This document shows positions 32,991 through 43,353 of a stretch of 64,000 bases of DNA, piece by piece. The DNA is taken from positions 14,219,001-14,283,000 of the forward strand of contig CM074856.1 of NCBI GenBank assembly GCA_037501455.1. The letters are read 5' to 3'. The position numbers and the translations under genes were made by a program. The notes below the pieces were generated by a model. It ran no database searches. It saw only the letters and a list, made by a program, of their open reading frames with translations, and was not told where the DNA came from. Position 1 is the first letter of the stretch. Each line of letters begins with the position of its first letter. Origin of the DNA: Lantana camara. Taxonomy: Eukaryota > Streptophyta > Magnoliopsida > Lamiales > Verbenaceae.

Positions 32991-35432
32991 CTATACTCGA
33001 AAATGCCATCCACCACAATAGAAAAATATTTTTATGGTGATCCAGGAATATGTACTAAGGATAACATTATATCCAATATGAGGGAATTAGTGAACAATAC
33101 GGAGAAAACTGATGTCGAGGATTTTTGTAGGATGTATACACACTTTGTATTCTCTACATTATTGTTCCCTGTCAACTCATTTGTTGTGCCTCGAGGTCTA
33201 ATTTGTTATGTGGATGACTTGTCTGCTATTGGAGATTTTTCTTGGGAGGTTGTTGCATGTCGGTTCTTGGTTGGAGCCATAAGGCATCATCTGGCGAAAG
33301 AAACACTATATGTCAATGGTTTTATGGCTGGAATGATGGTATTTAAACAAGTTCAAAATTTTTATTATTTGTTGTTTGTCTGTTATATGTGTAGTTGTGT
33401 TAATTAATTGAATTTGTTTTTTTTATTTAATGCAACAGGCTTGGTTTTATGAGCATTTTCCATCTTATGGTTGTCCTAGCTTGTTGCGGGTCTTTTCTTC
33501 ACTTTTTAGAAGGCAATCGAAAGCCAGCAATTTGCCTAGCAACATTGATAGAGCCAATGAGGTATTGGATGGCATTGACAGGATTGAGGTAAATCATTTT
33601 ACATTTTCCCTTTATTATTTTCTAAATAAGTACATGTTATTTGTGTATATTAGTAACATCATGTTCTTTATATTCTTTGAACTTTGTGGAGATTGTTGCA
33701 ACTCAAAAGAGGGAGTTACAATTGTTTGAACCTCCTTTGACAAAGGATAAGGATGATTTGGGGACTTTAGCAGTGTTGATGAGGGACATTATTGCTAATC
33801 AAAAGAGTGGGTTGAAGTTGTTAAGGCAATTGGTGAGTGAGAAGACGGGAGTGGTTGTTAATGAAAGTAAGGATGAAGAAAGTATTGGGGATGAGAATAA
33901 ACAGGAAGGGCATATTTATGAGAGTGAGGATGAAGACACTGTAGGGGAAAAGATTGAACCCGAAGGACACGCGGAGGATGGTGAGAATGAAGAAAATGTT
34001 GAAGAGGATAATGATATTGATACGGAACAAATTTTTAATGATGAGGGAAGTGACAAAGAAGCAACTATGGAGGAGAAGGGAGAGAATGATGTAGCTGTGA
34101 TATTGAGTGATATACAAGATAAGGCTGGGGAGGAGCATGGAGAGAAGGAAGGCTCAATTGTGGAGAGTGGGAAAGAAGAGAATGTGGATGAGAAGAATGA
34201 TGAGGAAGGAGTAGCTATGGACAATGAGAAGGAAGAAAATAAGGAAGAGAATGTTGGGGTTAATGAGAAGGGTGAGGATGTAGTATTTGGTCTTGTTGAT
34301 GATTATGCTAATGGAGACGAGTCAGATGATGTCAGTCGTCATGAAACTAGAATGAAGCAAGTGAATGATACCATTAGCTCCATTGTTATGTCTGTAAGAG
34401 AGATAGATGACAGGATCAAGAAAAGAAAAGCCCCCGACTTTATTACCCCTTCTTCATCCACTGTCCCGAAGATGAAGAAGAAAGTAAGATATCACATTTC
34501 GTTTAATTATAATTAATTATATGTTAGGTATATGATAATATGATAATCTGTAAGTTAAAACTCATGTATTTTGTAGGTGAACTTTGGAAAACACCCCTAT
34601 GGATGAGTGTTTTGCTTACGTTGGGAGATTGGACTACCTTGGACGAGAGGAGCTGACTACAAAAGAGGAAGAAAAAATCGATGGTTTCATCCGGGGACAG
34701 TCTAAGGAGGCACAAGATATTGTTTACCGTGGAAATGAAGTTGAAATCTTCAATTTTGATATATACCGATTGCTTTGGGGCCTGGAGATGAGGCAATCTG
34801 TCTTTGAGGGGTACATTGACATTTTGAGGAGCATGAACATGACAAGAATTTGGGGCATGTCAGCCCTTGTAACAACTGCTATATTGGATGCACTGCAGCG
34901 TCAATAGTTCATCAAAGGTTCAAAGAAGAAACTGGAACATGAAGATTTGGAAGGGCTGGATAAGTTCCTTACAGACAGTGTCATGAAGAGTGTGCGTTCA
35001 TTGCTTAGGCGTCTGAATCCTGATGTGTTGGGAGGTAACTGTTACATCATCTTCCCACTGAACACTAAAAACCATTGGCATATGGTGGTTCTCGACACTG
35101 AAACGAAGGTTTTTAAATGCTTGAACTCTATGCCTTCCTCCACTGCAACCGGGCATGCGAAGTTGTGGGCGAAATTCATTCGGATGTTCCTATTTCATGC
35201 ATACAAGAATGAGATTCCGAATGATGAAGTTGATGCTCAAGTATGTCCCTCTCAAGGTGATAATAGCCTCGATTGCGGTGCTTTTTTCTACCTTTTTGCT
35301 GAATGTTTTGCTAGGGATGACCCTACCTTCTGGACTGAATCTCGAAGTGCGAAGATGGCCTGTTATTGGGCCCATTTGGTTGCTAAGATACTATCTGCAG
35401 GAGACAATTCTAATGTTATGGTTGAAAACTGA
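32991..35432 (+). pseudogene. Ulp1/C48-protease-like transposon gene, main part
   Basis: Continuation of the gene begun at 11873. Likely exons: 32991-33338, 33439-33588, 33692-34483 and about 34575-35432, with GT-AG borders. The first exon continues the N-terminal domain. The third encodes an acidic region very rich in Glu/Asp/Lys/Asn (about 33850-34330). The last has the Ulp1 catalytic core: NHWHMVVLD (His), then CLNSMPS where the family often has Asp, and CPSQGDNSLDCGAFF (Gln and catalytic Cys). A TAG at 34905-34907 cuts the frame before this core, and the join into the last exon seems out of phase. Ulp1 enzymes remove SUMO-like modifiers; copies like this are carried by plant MULEs. Dead as a gene here. 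Confidence 0.75.
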
Positions 35433-35589
35433 TGTGTATGTTTGATATTTTGCGGGTGTGTTGTTGATCTGGAAGGGCTGTAATTTTTGGCGTTTGCCCT
35501 TGAAGCCTTATGATGGCTGGATACTGTTATTGTAGTATTACTAATGTTATGGTTGATGGTTGGATATTGATATTGTAGTATTAAACTTT

Positions 35590-36160
35590 GGTAATGTAGT
35601 ATGTTCACTTTGAAATACAGTATTTAGACGATATAATGTTGCATATTTTCATGGATCCGTGGTGGTTGGGACAAATAATCACATGTCTGAGAAAAAAGTA
35701 TGAAAATCACATAATGTAGTATAAAAACTCAAGAATGTAGTATTTAAATGATATAATGTTGCATATTTTCATGGATCCGTGGTGGTTGGGACAAATAATC
35801 ACGTCTGAGAAAAAATATATGTTGTATGAAAATCACATATTGTAGTGTAAAAACTCAAGAATGCAGTATTTAGATGATACAATGTTGCATATATTCATGG
35901 ATTCGTGGTAGTTAGGACAAATAAGCACATGTCTGAGAAAAAATATATGTTATATGAATTCACATAATGTAGTATAAAAACTCAAGAATGCAGTATTTAG
36001 ATGATATAATATTACATATATTTCTGTGGTGGTTGGGACAAATAAGCACATGTATGAGAAAAAAATGTATGTTGTATGAAATTCACATAATGTAGTATAA
36101 TAACTCAAGAATGCAGTATTTAGATGATATAATGTTGCATATATTCATGGATCTGGGGAC
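35590..36160. repeat. ~120-bp tandem array behind the Ulp1-type gene
   Basis: About five imperfect units, starting near 35590, 35712, 35838, 35957 and 36086. Each runs through AATGTAGTATAAAAACTCAA, GAATGCAGTATTTAGATGAT, ATGTTGCATAT, CATGGATCCGTGG and GGGACAAATAAGCACATG. The unit's words also appear in the MITE at 9740-10001, suggesting subterminal repeats of one transposon family. Confidence 0.8.
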
Positions 36161-36451
36161 GACAAGCTTATATTCAACATTTATGCTATATGATATAGTA
36201 TACGAACACATAATGTGGCCCGTGATATTATATTAACCATTGGTATCCATTGTTACGGACTCACACAACATAACATATATATCCACTTGTTAATTTGATC
36301 ATATAGTATATATCCTTCAGCATATGATAACACAATCTTATACTTTCATCATCTCATCTACTCTATTGAACCTTTATATCTATTGGTTTAAACTCAAACA
36401 AACACATCATTTGTATGAATTAGTATATTTCATCATTTGAGATGTACCATT
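36161..36451. other. AT-rich flank, no gene
   Basis: Sequence between the tandem array and the next LTR. It contains scattered ATATAGTATA words and nothing codable. It may be the 3' end of the Ulp1-bearing transposon, interrupted by the LTR at 36452. Confidence 0.4.
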
Positions 36452-37219
36452 TGTTAGGAAAAGTGCCCTGAAAGCCGATGTAATAGCCTGCTTTAGTACT
36501 TTCCTTTTGTAAATCACAGACAATCTTTGAATAATACGAATTAAGGCAACACTTCTTTATATGCTCTTGTTTGATTGTGTGTTTACTTTTGACTGCGCAT
36601 GTATAAGAACTTCCCTAATCAATATGACTTATAGGACTCAACCATTTAAGCAAAGTGGTTCATGAGACGAGCCCTATATCACATAAGTCATGATTAGAAA
36701 TCACTCCAAGCCGATGAGTCCTATAGACAGTGGAAGTGTCAACCTGACTCGTTCGAGGCTTGCCCGTGTGATCATGCCCTTAAGAAGGACCACCTTGTTT
36801 CATGGGGTGCAAAGTGTATAGTTGATACGTGCGTGATACATGGGGATGCTTACTTATTCTAAGTAAGTACACTGAGGTGTCCCGTGTGAGAAGATTCCTA
36901 AATGGGAAAGGAAGTTTCTATATCTAGAAATAGAAACTTCCATATTAGGAAATATCTCACGAGTCATTGATGTGATTGAGTGATCCTTAGACTTGAGGTT
37001 CCATTGATACTTTATGAGCTAACTCTGTAGTCTTAGGCGTAAGCTTTAAAGGGTGTCGCCTTAGACAACTGATTCAAGGCTTATGTTAGGGCTGCACAAG
37101 TGGCACATGAAAGTATATGAGAATCGATAAAGGACCTACGCTTGCATTGGCAAGATGATGATCTCTTATTGTGTAAGTCATTCATATGTCATCTAGGAGT
37201 CCTTGGCCAAGGCAGTGGA

Positions 37220-37437
37220 TAAGGATGTAAACGAGACGAGCCAGCTCGCGAGCTTAGCAAGCTGGCTCGTCAGAAGCTCGCGCTTGGATTCGATGGTTGC
37301 GAGCTGAGCCGAGCCATGGCTCGGTTCATGGAACCTCCGAGCCAAGCCCGAGCCATATGCTTCATAGCTCGTAGCTCGCGAGCTACCCTAATAACCTTAA
37401 AAAAAATTATATATATATATATATATATATACTAAAA

Positions 37438-37473
<36 letters not shown>

Positions 37474-38438
37474 TATATATATATGTGTAATGCATATACT
37501 GACTGAAAAAAAATACTATGTATAAATTTATTTATATAATATTTATATATATAATATTTTATATAAAAGACCAAAATGTCGTATGCTATAACTCAAAAGA
37601 CAAAACCCTATTTTTCTTGCCCACTTCCATCCTCCATTCTCTGTGTCAGCCGCCTATCCACCATTGGAGCTTGCACTACCACGGCACCACACCATCATCT
37701 TCCAGAGTTTCGTCGGCCGTCGCACTGCTACACCATCTTCAAACGCCCCACCACAGACCCACCATCCTCCAACGCCTCTCTATGACTCGCCGCCACCGCC
37801 CCTCATCGCTATGACTCGTTGCCACAGCCCACCATCGCTACGACTCGCTGCCGCCGGACCACAATCATATGATTTAATCTTCCACCGCTTTCTCTCGCCG
37901 GAATTTTGCGGAGCCACCTTTTCGTCTCCTTCACTTTTACCACGAAGTTACAAATTCAAGTGAAGATCTATCCAGAAAAGGGTTAGATCTAGAATTTTAA
38001 GTTGAGATCTAATTTATTTAGATACATATTTGTACAATCCATTTTTTTTTTCTTTGGATATGCATAGAAAATGGCTTAATTTTTTTGGTTTCTTTCGTCT
38101 GCCTGGGATATAGATATGGACATCAATCCAAAATTTTTTTTTTTGGTAAGGTATTGATCCAGATCTGCGATATAAATATAGATATAGATCCAATTTTTTT
38201 TTCTTGTTTTGGTAAGGTATAGATCAGATATGTGGCAAAACAAAGTTGAAAAATTGTTTTGAGAGGTTCTTTTGGCGGCTCGTGGCTCGGCTCGGCTCGT
38301 CCGAACCCTATTACAAGCCAAACTCGAACCATCCCTTTCAAGGCTCGCAAGCCGAACCCAAGCCAAAATTTTAGACCCCGAGCTCGAACCTGGAAAAAAC
38401 ATCTAGGCTCGACTCTGCTCGGCTCGTTTACATGCCTA
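37220..38438. mobile_element. hAT-type non-autonomous element 2
   Basis: 1219 bp, ends TAAGGATGTAAACGAG...CTCGTTTACATGCCTA, flanked by a perfect 8-bp duplication GCAGTGGA (37212-37219 and 38439-38446). Same family as the element at 10111-11016, with GAGCTCGCGAGC and GGCTCGGCTCG subterminal words. The interior has CCACCACC-rich chance frames at about 37620-37960 and no transposase. Confidence 0.85.
37406..37490. repeat. AT microsatellites
   Basis: Two (AT)n runs separated by ACTAAAAAAAA, within hAT-type element 2. A repeated AAAAAAATTATATATAT start suggests local duplication. Confidence 0.85.
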
Positions 38439-39185
38439 GCAGTGGATCAAGACATCAAGAAATGAGTTTCTTGGATTGAGATCAAATGGATATGAAATGC
38501 ACTTAACATTAAGATCAAGATTATTAGGGTTCTAATTATTCCCTTACCCTAGATCTTAATTGAGAGATGGGATGTAGGAGGATTGTATCTCACATATGTC
38601 AATGACTTAAAGGTTCTGTCGAATCGAGACATTCTTATTCAGCTAGGGGTCAAACACCTGTTGTTAGACTATGGTCGTTTGATCTGTGGACTGATTAATT
38701 AATTGGGGTTACTGCTAATTGATTTAAGAACCTAGAGGGTCACACACAACAACCCGGTCACGTGGGTTAAGGCTTGAAATCGATTAAACGAGTTGATCGG
38801 ATCAAGTGGGGGCCACACGTGTGAAATCACACGTGTGGAAGGCGTGAATGACACGTGTCCAGTCACGTGTATATATGTGTATATATTAAATAATTAATGT
38901 GTTAATTATTTAATGGACTTTGATTTAATTTTGAATTAATATTAAAGTCCTAGTTTGGAGAATTAAAGTCTAATAAATAATTAATTATGAATTAATTAAT
39001 TATTAGTCTTCAAGTTATTTATTATTTAATAAATAAAGTAAAATAAAATATCTAAGAGAGTTAGATATTATTCTTGCTTGACAAGTTGGTCAAAATGAGA
39101 CTTTTGGTTAAAGTAAGAGTCTTACTCTCCAAGCAAAGAAATCCCTTTCCAAGAGATTTTGGAATCCTCTGCTCCGTACCTAACA

Positions 39186-39542
39186 AGGCTGACAAAGAAC
39201 ACGTTGTAGCAAAATACAATTGCAATAGAATATGAAGGATACGAATTCATTATTGAATTACCTGAAGCTAGGCGATCCCATATGCTCAACTTCATCATCC
39301 CTATCAGACGCCCTGAGGTCAGCATATGTCAAATTGAACGTTTTATGCAGTTCAACCATGTCAGCAACATCTTCATCATTCAATAACCTAACTTCATGAT
39401 CTTTGGCATGAGGAGCAGTGTATGTCAATCTTAATTCTCTCATATTTATCTCAGGCTAATAACTACCAACAATTGTCCTCAGATTCATCAAATTGAAATC
39501 ACCCATAATTGAAAATACGTGCATTTTATTTATCTAAGGAGA
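39186..39542 (-). pseudogene. possible MULE transposase N-terminal fragment
   Basis: On the minus strand, 39443-39258 encodes 61 residues starting MRELRLTYTAPHAKDHEVRL, then LNDEDVADMVELH. This resembles in style the N-terminal region of plant MuDR-type transposases (a Leu-rich stretch followed by DEDV..M...H). The downstream part is gone. The LTR element at 39543-43353 is inserted just upstream of it. Identification is tentative; it could be another short host gene fragment. Confidence 0.35.
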
Positions 39543-39919
39543 TGTTACGATACCTATAATTGCTCCAACAATTTCAAAGAAAATACCCCTCAATCTTGGA
39601 GTAAACGTTACAGAAAAGTTGGAGAGAAAGAACAGAGAAATCAGTGAGAGAAGAAAAAGAGAGAGAAAAGAGCCATAGAAAAGAAATTGGGCATTCTTCA
39701 TTCATAAACTTGCCTTCCAAAACTCTACAAAAGGTATATAAGGACTCTCTAAACCGAAACCCTACTGGATTAACAAAAATCACCAGGTTTAAGGGAAAAA
39801 GGAATAAAACATATTGACACTTTCTCTTAAGTTACACATTTCTACTGCTTTCCAATTAAGCCCTCCCTTTTTCAATCCAATTGACGAGTTTGCCCCTAGT
39901 AATTGTCACAATCATAACA
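39543..39919 (-). repeat. 3' LTR of the gene-capturing element
   Basis: 377 bp. On the minus strand TGTTATGATTGTGACAATT...TATCGTAACA. It contains GGTATATAAGG (TATATA on both strands), a possible core promoter. It aligns over its full length with the right copy. Confidence 0.88.
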
Positions 39920-39957
39920 AATCTTCCCCCTTGAAAAGATACTTGTCCTCAAGGATC

Positions 39958-40415
39958 CTAACTGGCAACGGCTGCAAGAATGTTGTAAATATTATGCCTC
40001 CCTAGTAGCCCTGATGAAATCCCCAACATACCCTGAGGCATATTGACCAAAACCTGAGTCTCAAACAGAGACAACTCAAATTTCAAAGAATGAACATCTG
40101 CGTTTTTGTTCTCCATTACAAAAGTCACGATCAGTACATTTGGGTTACCCCCGTGAACATAATTCACAACGGTACTCAACATTCCTGTTCTCGAACCCAT
40201 GGCCTCGTACATTCCTTTAATCAAGAAAGAAGTTGTTTTCCCATTTGTCCCAGTGATGCCAATAACCAACATGCTTCTAGAAGGATGCCTGAAAAAAGGA
40301 AACTGTTAATGAAGCAAGAACCAGATTTGTGTCCTCTACAATGATTAAGGCTTTGCATCCTAATGTAACTTCTATATCAATCTCTTTACTTGCAACAATC
40401 GCAACAACGCCTCTC
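39958..40415 (-). pseudogene. MurE/PAP11-like captured fragment, second part
   Basis: Continuation of the MurE-like segment, read 40415 to 39958. After a TAG that ends the long frame come VVAIVASKEIDIEVTLGCKA and LIIVEDTNLVLAS, then a frameshift, then IGITGTNGKTTS, the ATP-binding P-loop of Mur ligases. Next is YEAMGSRTGMLSTV, an internal deletion that removes the central ligase domain, then FELSLFETQVLVNMPQG and GLLGRHNIYNILAAVA from the family's C-terminal half. In plants the intact homologue works in plastid transcription complexes rather than peptidoglycan synthesis. This copy has a stop, a shift and a deletion, and cannot encode the enzyme. Confidence 0.8.
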
Positions 40416-42556
40416 TAATCCGCCTCAGATAAATATAAATGCCCATCAGTATTCCCACCTACACAACAAACAAATAAATCTCCACTCTCAAATATACGAG
40501 AATCGTGGGAAATCCCAGTGATCTCCACCTCTAAGTTACCATATACAGATATCAACACCACTTTGCTCTCATATAATAGCTTAGCTAAACTCATTCTGAA
40601 CTTGGGTTCAGGAATTCTAGACTTGGTTTTCCCAAACTCATCAAAATCAATGTTGAATGAATCCGAAAACTCACCATCACTCACCTTGGAGTCGGACTTC
40701 TCATCATCTTCCACCTCTCTACCCTCGTCATCATCAATCTCCAAATTTCCTTTTCCAATCAGATCATGCTTACCATAACATTTGATAATAAAAAAGACAA
40801 CAAATTGAGAAATGGGGTCATTCCCGATTCTCATGTCATTCGGCGCTTTCCACATTGTTTCCTTAATTTCATCAGATTCAGGTGCATTTATTTCAGAAAC
40901 TGCAATCATCTTCTTATCAACATCACACTCAGAATCTCCAGCAAAAGTCTTTGAAAAGATAAATGAAATATCAAAATAAGCCACAAATGCATGGATGTAG
41001 TCATTCGGTTCAGACAAGAACTTAAGAGATGCAATGAAATAAATGTCTTCTGAAGCCATCATAAAATTACCCATTGTCTTAAGTAATTGGCAGTAGGTGA
41101 AAATTTGATTATGCTCTAAGGTGTCAGTAAGAAATTCCCGTATGGATTGCTTCAAAATGTAGCTCATATCAAATCCATATACATTGCTCCATAATCCAAT
41201 CTCGTTTTCCTTGTAATCAGCATCTTCAAGAGTTGTCAATTGAGGAGAGGCTTTATCAGGCAATGCAAGTCCATCTTGGGCAAGCCACTTGTCACGAACA
41301 TAAAGATCTGTGTTTAACATATTCTCATAAACCAGAAAATATCCTATCAGCTCATAAATAATAATATCAATATTAGGAAGTGGTAACTCAACCTCTTCAA
41401 TCTTTTCCTTAAGAACAATTATAACATTTGAAAATCCATTTTTCTTTACCATCTTCTGAGCTATATCAGCCATGCAGGAGCATTCCATCTCATAAACATG
41501 TTTTGCCCCAACCTTAGCACAAACGAGTGAGAAGATTCCAATTACTTCCGGAGCTGCAACATTTAGCGCATGCTCATCAAGCCTTATCTCTACCACCTCA
41601 GAATCTGTTTTCTTCCATCCAACAATGTTCAAGAGGAAATGGCCTGGTGCTTCACCAATAATCCATTGCATCTCATTTGTCTTAAAATAAATTGATGATG
41701 CAGATTGGAAAACATTTTCACGGAATGAGATATTAACCATCTTATTTACTTCTTTGCACGAAAACGACTCCTGATGCAATCTATAATAAAACCTCGAAAA
41801 TATGATTTCATCCTCAGTTTGAATTCTGACAATTGAACCTTCCAAAGATTCTCCCACATAAATACTACAAGTCAAAAGACTACTGGAAGTAGATCTTTCA
41901 CTAAAGAAAGTGATGATCTCCTCAAGAACTCCCACATCAACCTCGTCACTATCCTTGCTATGTTCAATTGCAATTGTCCCAAGAACTCGAGTATCAATCT
42001 GCGAAATTTGTACTAATTCAGAGACTTCCTTGGTCCTTACATCCCAACTTCTATATCTCAATTCCTCCAGCACTCCTTTTAGCAGCTCGTCCCCAATCCT
42101 AGGGGTGCCCCATATCTCACAACTTCCCTCAATATTATTAACAACTTTGCTAAGCAACACTACATGTGGACTATGTTGCACGAATCTCAGCAAATCAAAC
42201 AAACATCCACCCGGATCAATCATAAACTCAGTAAATGGATGAGCATACTTACAACACGAGAAGTGCAGACTATTAGTGAAACAATGATCATTTTGATTTT
42301 TGCAACTCTTTTGACTGTTTTCTGCAATTTCACCAAGTAGAATCAACTCAAACTTGGAGTTGAACTCATTTGCAGCAACTTCAATTTTAAATCCCTTTGC
42401 AATTTGGTTATTGCAATCTGTTAAGCTCCCGATCCACATCTCGCCATCAAACTCTAGTACATTTTTCTCAACCTTATTCTCTAGTACCTCATCGAACACA
42501 TCGTAATAGACTTCTTTTACCGTTGATTCCTTTTCTTCAAATACATATGTATCATT
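40415..42556 (-). CDS. chimeric frame: unknown, PRMT1-like and MurE-like segments
   Basis: Open minus-strand frame of over 700 codons between TGA 42559-42557 and TAG at about 40412; I see no ATG near its start. Counting from GTG 42499 (694 codons): residues 1-300 are unrecognised. About 311-515 match protein arginine methyltransferase 1, with FSLVCAKVGAKHVYEMECS, NGFSNVIIVLKEKIEE, YELIGYFLVYENMLNT, KWLAQDGLALPDKAS and WSNVYGFDM. Both Glu of the double-E loop remain, but SAM motif I (Gly-rich) is lost and the C-terminal THW region is absent. About 515-600 are unassigned or acidic. About 632-694 match the MurE N-terminus (FRMSLAKLLYESKVVLISVY, ISHDSRIFESGDLFVCCVGG, DGHLYLSEAD). Intronless, so captured from spliced RNA. 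Catalysis is unlikely. Confidence 0.78.
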   Translation of the reverse strand, partial: NDTYVFEEKESTVKEVYYDVFDEVLENKVEKNVLEFDGEMWIGSLTDCNNQIAKGFKIEVAANEFNSKFELILLGEIAENSQKSCKNQNDHCFTNSLHFSCCKYAHPFTEFMIDPGGCLFDLLRFVQHSPHVVLLSKVVNNIEGSCEIWGTPRIGDELLKGVLEELRYRSWDVRTKEVSELVQISQIDTRVLGTIAIEHSKDSDEVDVGVLEEIITFFSERSTSSSLLTCSIYVGESLEGSIVRIQTEDEIIFSRFYYRLHQESFSCKEVNKMVNISFRENVFQSASSIYFKTNEMQWIIGEAPGHFLLNIVGWKKTDSEVVEIRLDEHALNVAAPEVIGIFSLVCAKVGAKHVYEMECSCMADIAQKMVKKNGFSNVIIVLKEKIEEVELPLPNIDIIIYELIGYFLVYENMLNTDLYVRDKWLAQDGLALPDKASPQLTTLEDADYKENEIGLWSNVYGFDMSYILKQSIREFLTDTLEHNQIFTYCQLLKTMGNFMMASEDIYFIASLKFLSEPNDYIHAFVAYFDISFIFSKTFAGDSECDVDKKMIAVSEINAPESDEIKETMWKAPNDMRIGNDPISQFVVFFIIKCYGKHDLIGKGNLEIDDDEGREVEDDEKSDSKVSDGEFSDSFNIDFDEFGKTKSRIPEPKFRMSLAKLLYESKVVLISVYGNLEVEITGISHDSRIFESGDLFVCCVGGNTDGHLYLSEAD

Positions 42557-42931
42557 TCACATCATGTCTCCCATTTCTACTTCCAACAAATACTTGACTT
42601 CTCTTTCGGGCATTTCATCGAACATTTGCTTGTCAATCTCTTTTGCAGCTTCCTTTACTGTAAGTTTCTCATCCTTCAAGCCATCAACAAGATTTGGCAC
42701 AACCGCTTGAGTCTCCACTGAACCAAACCTCACAAACGTGATATTCTCCCCTCCGAGCAACCTCACAATTTCCTCCAACTTGGAGTTCATGGATCCCTCC
42801 ATTTTCTAAGAAAAATCCACAAACTGCCTTTTAATGTCTTCTAGACCACCTGCCAAGACCCCATATCCTTCTTTCAGCTGCATCACATCAAGCTCTGAAT
42901 CCTAAGTACGTTGAGTTTGAGTCCTTGTCAT
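42557..42931 (-). pseudogene. gag-like N-terminal remnant of the capturing element
   Basis: Starting at ATG 42931 (MTRTQTQRT), the minus strand holds a frame with two TAG stops that includes VMQLKEGYGVLAGGLEDIKR and MEGSMNSKLEEIVRLLGG, ending at TGA 42559-42557. The pattern (basic start, then short coiled-coil with Leu spacing) resembles the gag start of plant Ty3-gypsy elements. It is in the same frame as the chimeric frame downstream. It may once have been fused to it. Confidence 0.5.
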
Positions 42932-42973
42932 CTTCCTTCCCCAATATTGCTCGAAACCTTACTCTGAGGCCAT

Positions 42974-43353
42974 TGTTACGATACGTACAATTGCTCCAAC
43001 AATTTCACAGAAAATACCCCTCAATCTTGGAGTAAATGTTACAGAAAAGTGGGAGAGAAAGAACAGAGAAATCAGTGAGAGAAGAAAAAGAGAGAGAAAA
43101 GAGTCATAGAAAAGAAATTGGACATTCTTCATTCATAAACTTGTCTTCCAAAACTCATTACAAAAGGTATATAAGGACTCTCCAAACCGAAACCCTACTA
43201 GATTAACAAAAATCACCAGGTTTAAGGAAAAAAGGAATAAAACGTATTGACACTTTCTCTTAAGTTACACGTTTCTACTACTTTCCAATTAAGCCCTCCA
43301 TTTTTCAATCTAATTGACGAGTTTGCCCCTGAGTAATTGTCACGATCATGACA
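42974..43353 (-). repeat. 5' LTR of the gene-capturing element
   Basis: 380 bp; on the minus strand starts TGTCATGATCGTGACAATT and ends CGTAACA. The sequence next to it inside the element reads ATGGCCTCAGAGTAAGG on the minus strand, in the position of the primer site; I cannot name the tRNA with confidence. Confidence 0.88.

Larger units (their letters stand above)
36452..39185 (+). repeat. diverged LTR related to copia B, interrupted by a hAT element
   Basis: Starts TGTTAGGAAAAGTGCCCTGAAAGCCG and follows the copia B LTR for about 1.5 kb once the insert at 37220-38438 is removed. Clearly more diverged than the two copia B LTRs are from each other. The right end is uncertain: similarity fades after about 39100, and a possible end ACCTAACA falls at 39185. 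No coding region is attached and no matching 5-bp duplication is visible, so it is either a solo LTR with eroded ends or a truncated piece. Confidence 0.7.
39543..43353 (-). mobile_element. gene-capturing non-autonomous LTR retrotransposon
   Basis: 3.8-kb minus-strand element with LTRs 39543-39919 and 42974-43353 and a perfect 5-bp duplication GGAGA (39538-39542 and 43354-43358). A purine tract AAGGGGGAAGATT on the minus strand abuts the left (3') LTR. The interior has a short gag-like start and then a long frame built from host genes: a PRMT1-like segment and a MurE/PAP11-like segment, both without introns. No protease, RT or integrase. It must have moved with proteins from another element. 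LTR divergence is about 5% by eye (around twenty differences in about 378 bp). Confidence 0.9.

Noticed and set aside
33821..34224. Ser/Phe-rich minus-strand frames
   Set aside because: Shadows of the acidic Glu/Lys-rich coding exon on the other strand.
35590..36160. Regularly spaced repeats as a CRISPR-like array
   Set aside because: Units are directly adjacent and ~120 bp with no spacers, in a plant genome; a plain tandem array.
37518..37963. Pro/His-rich frames in hAT-type element 2
   Set aside because: Low-complexity CCACC repeats; no transposase or host protein pattern.
41910..42242. 110-residue + strand frame
   Set aside because: Shadow of the long chimeric minus-strand frame.
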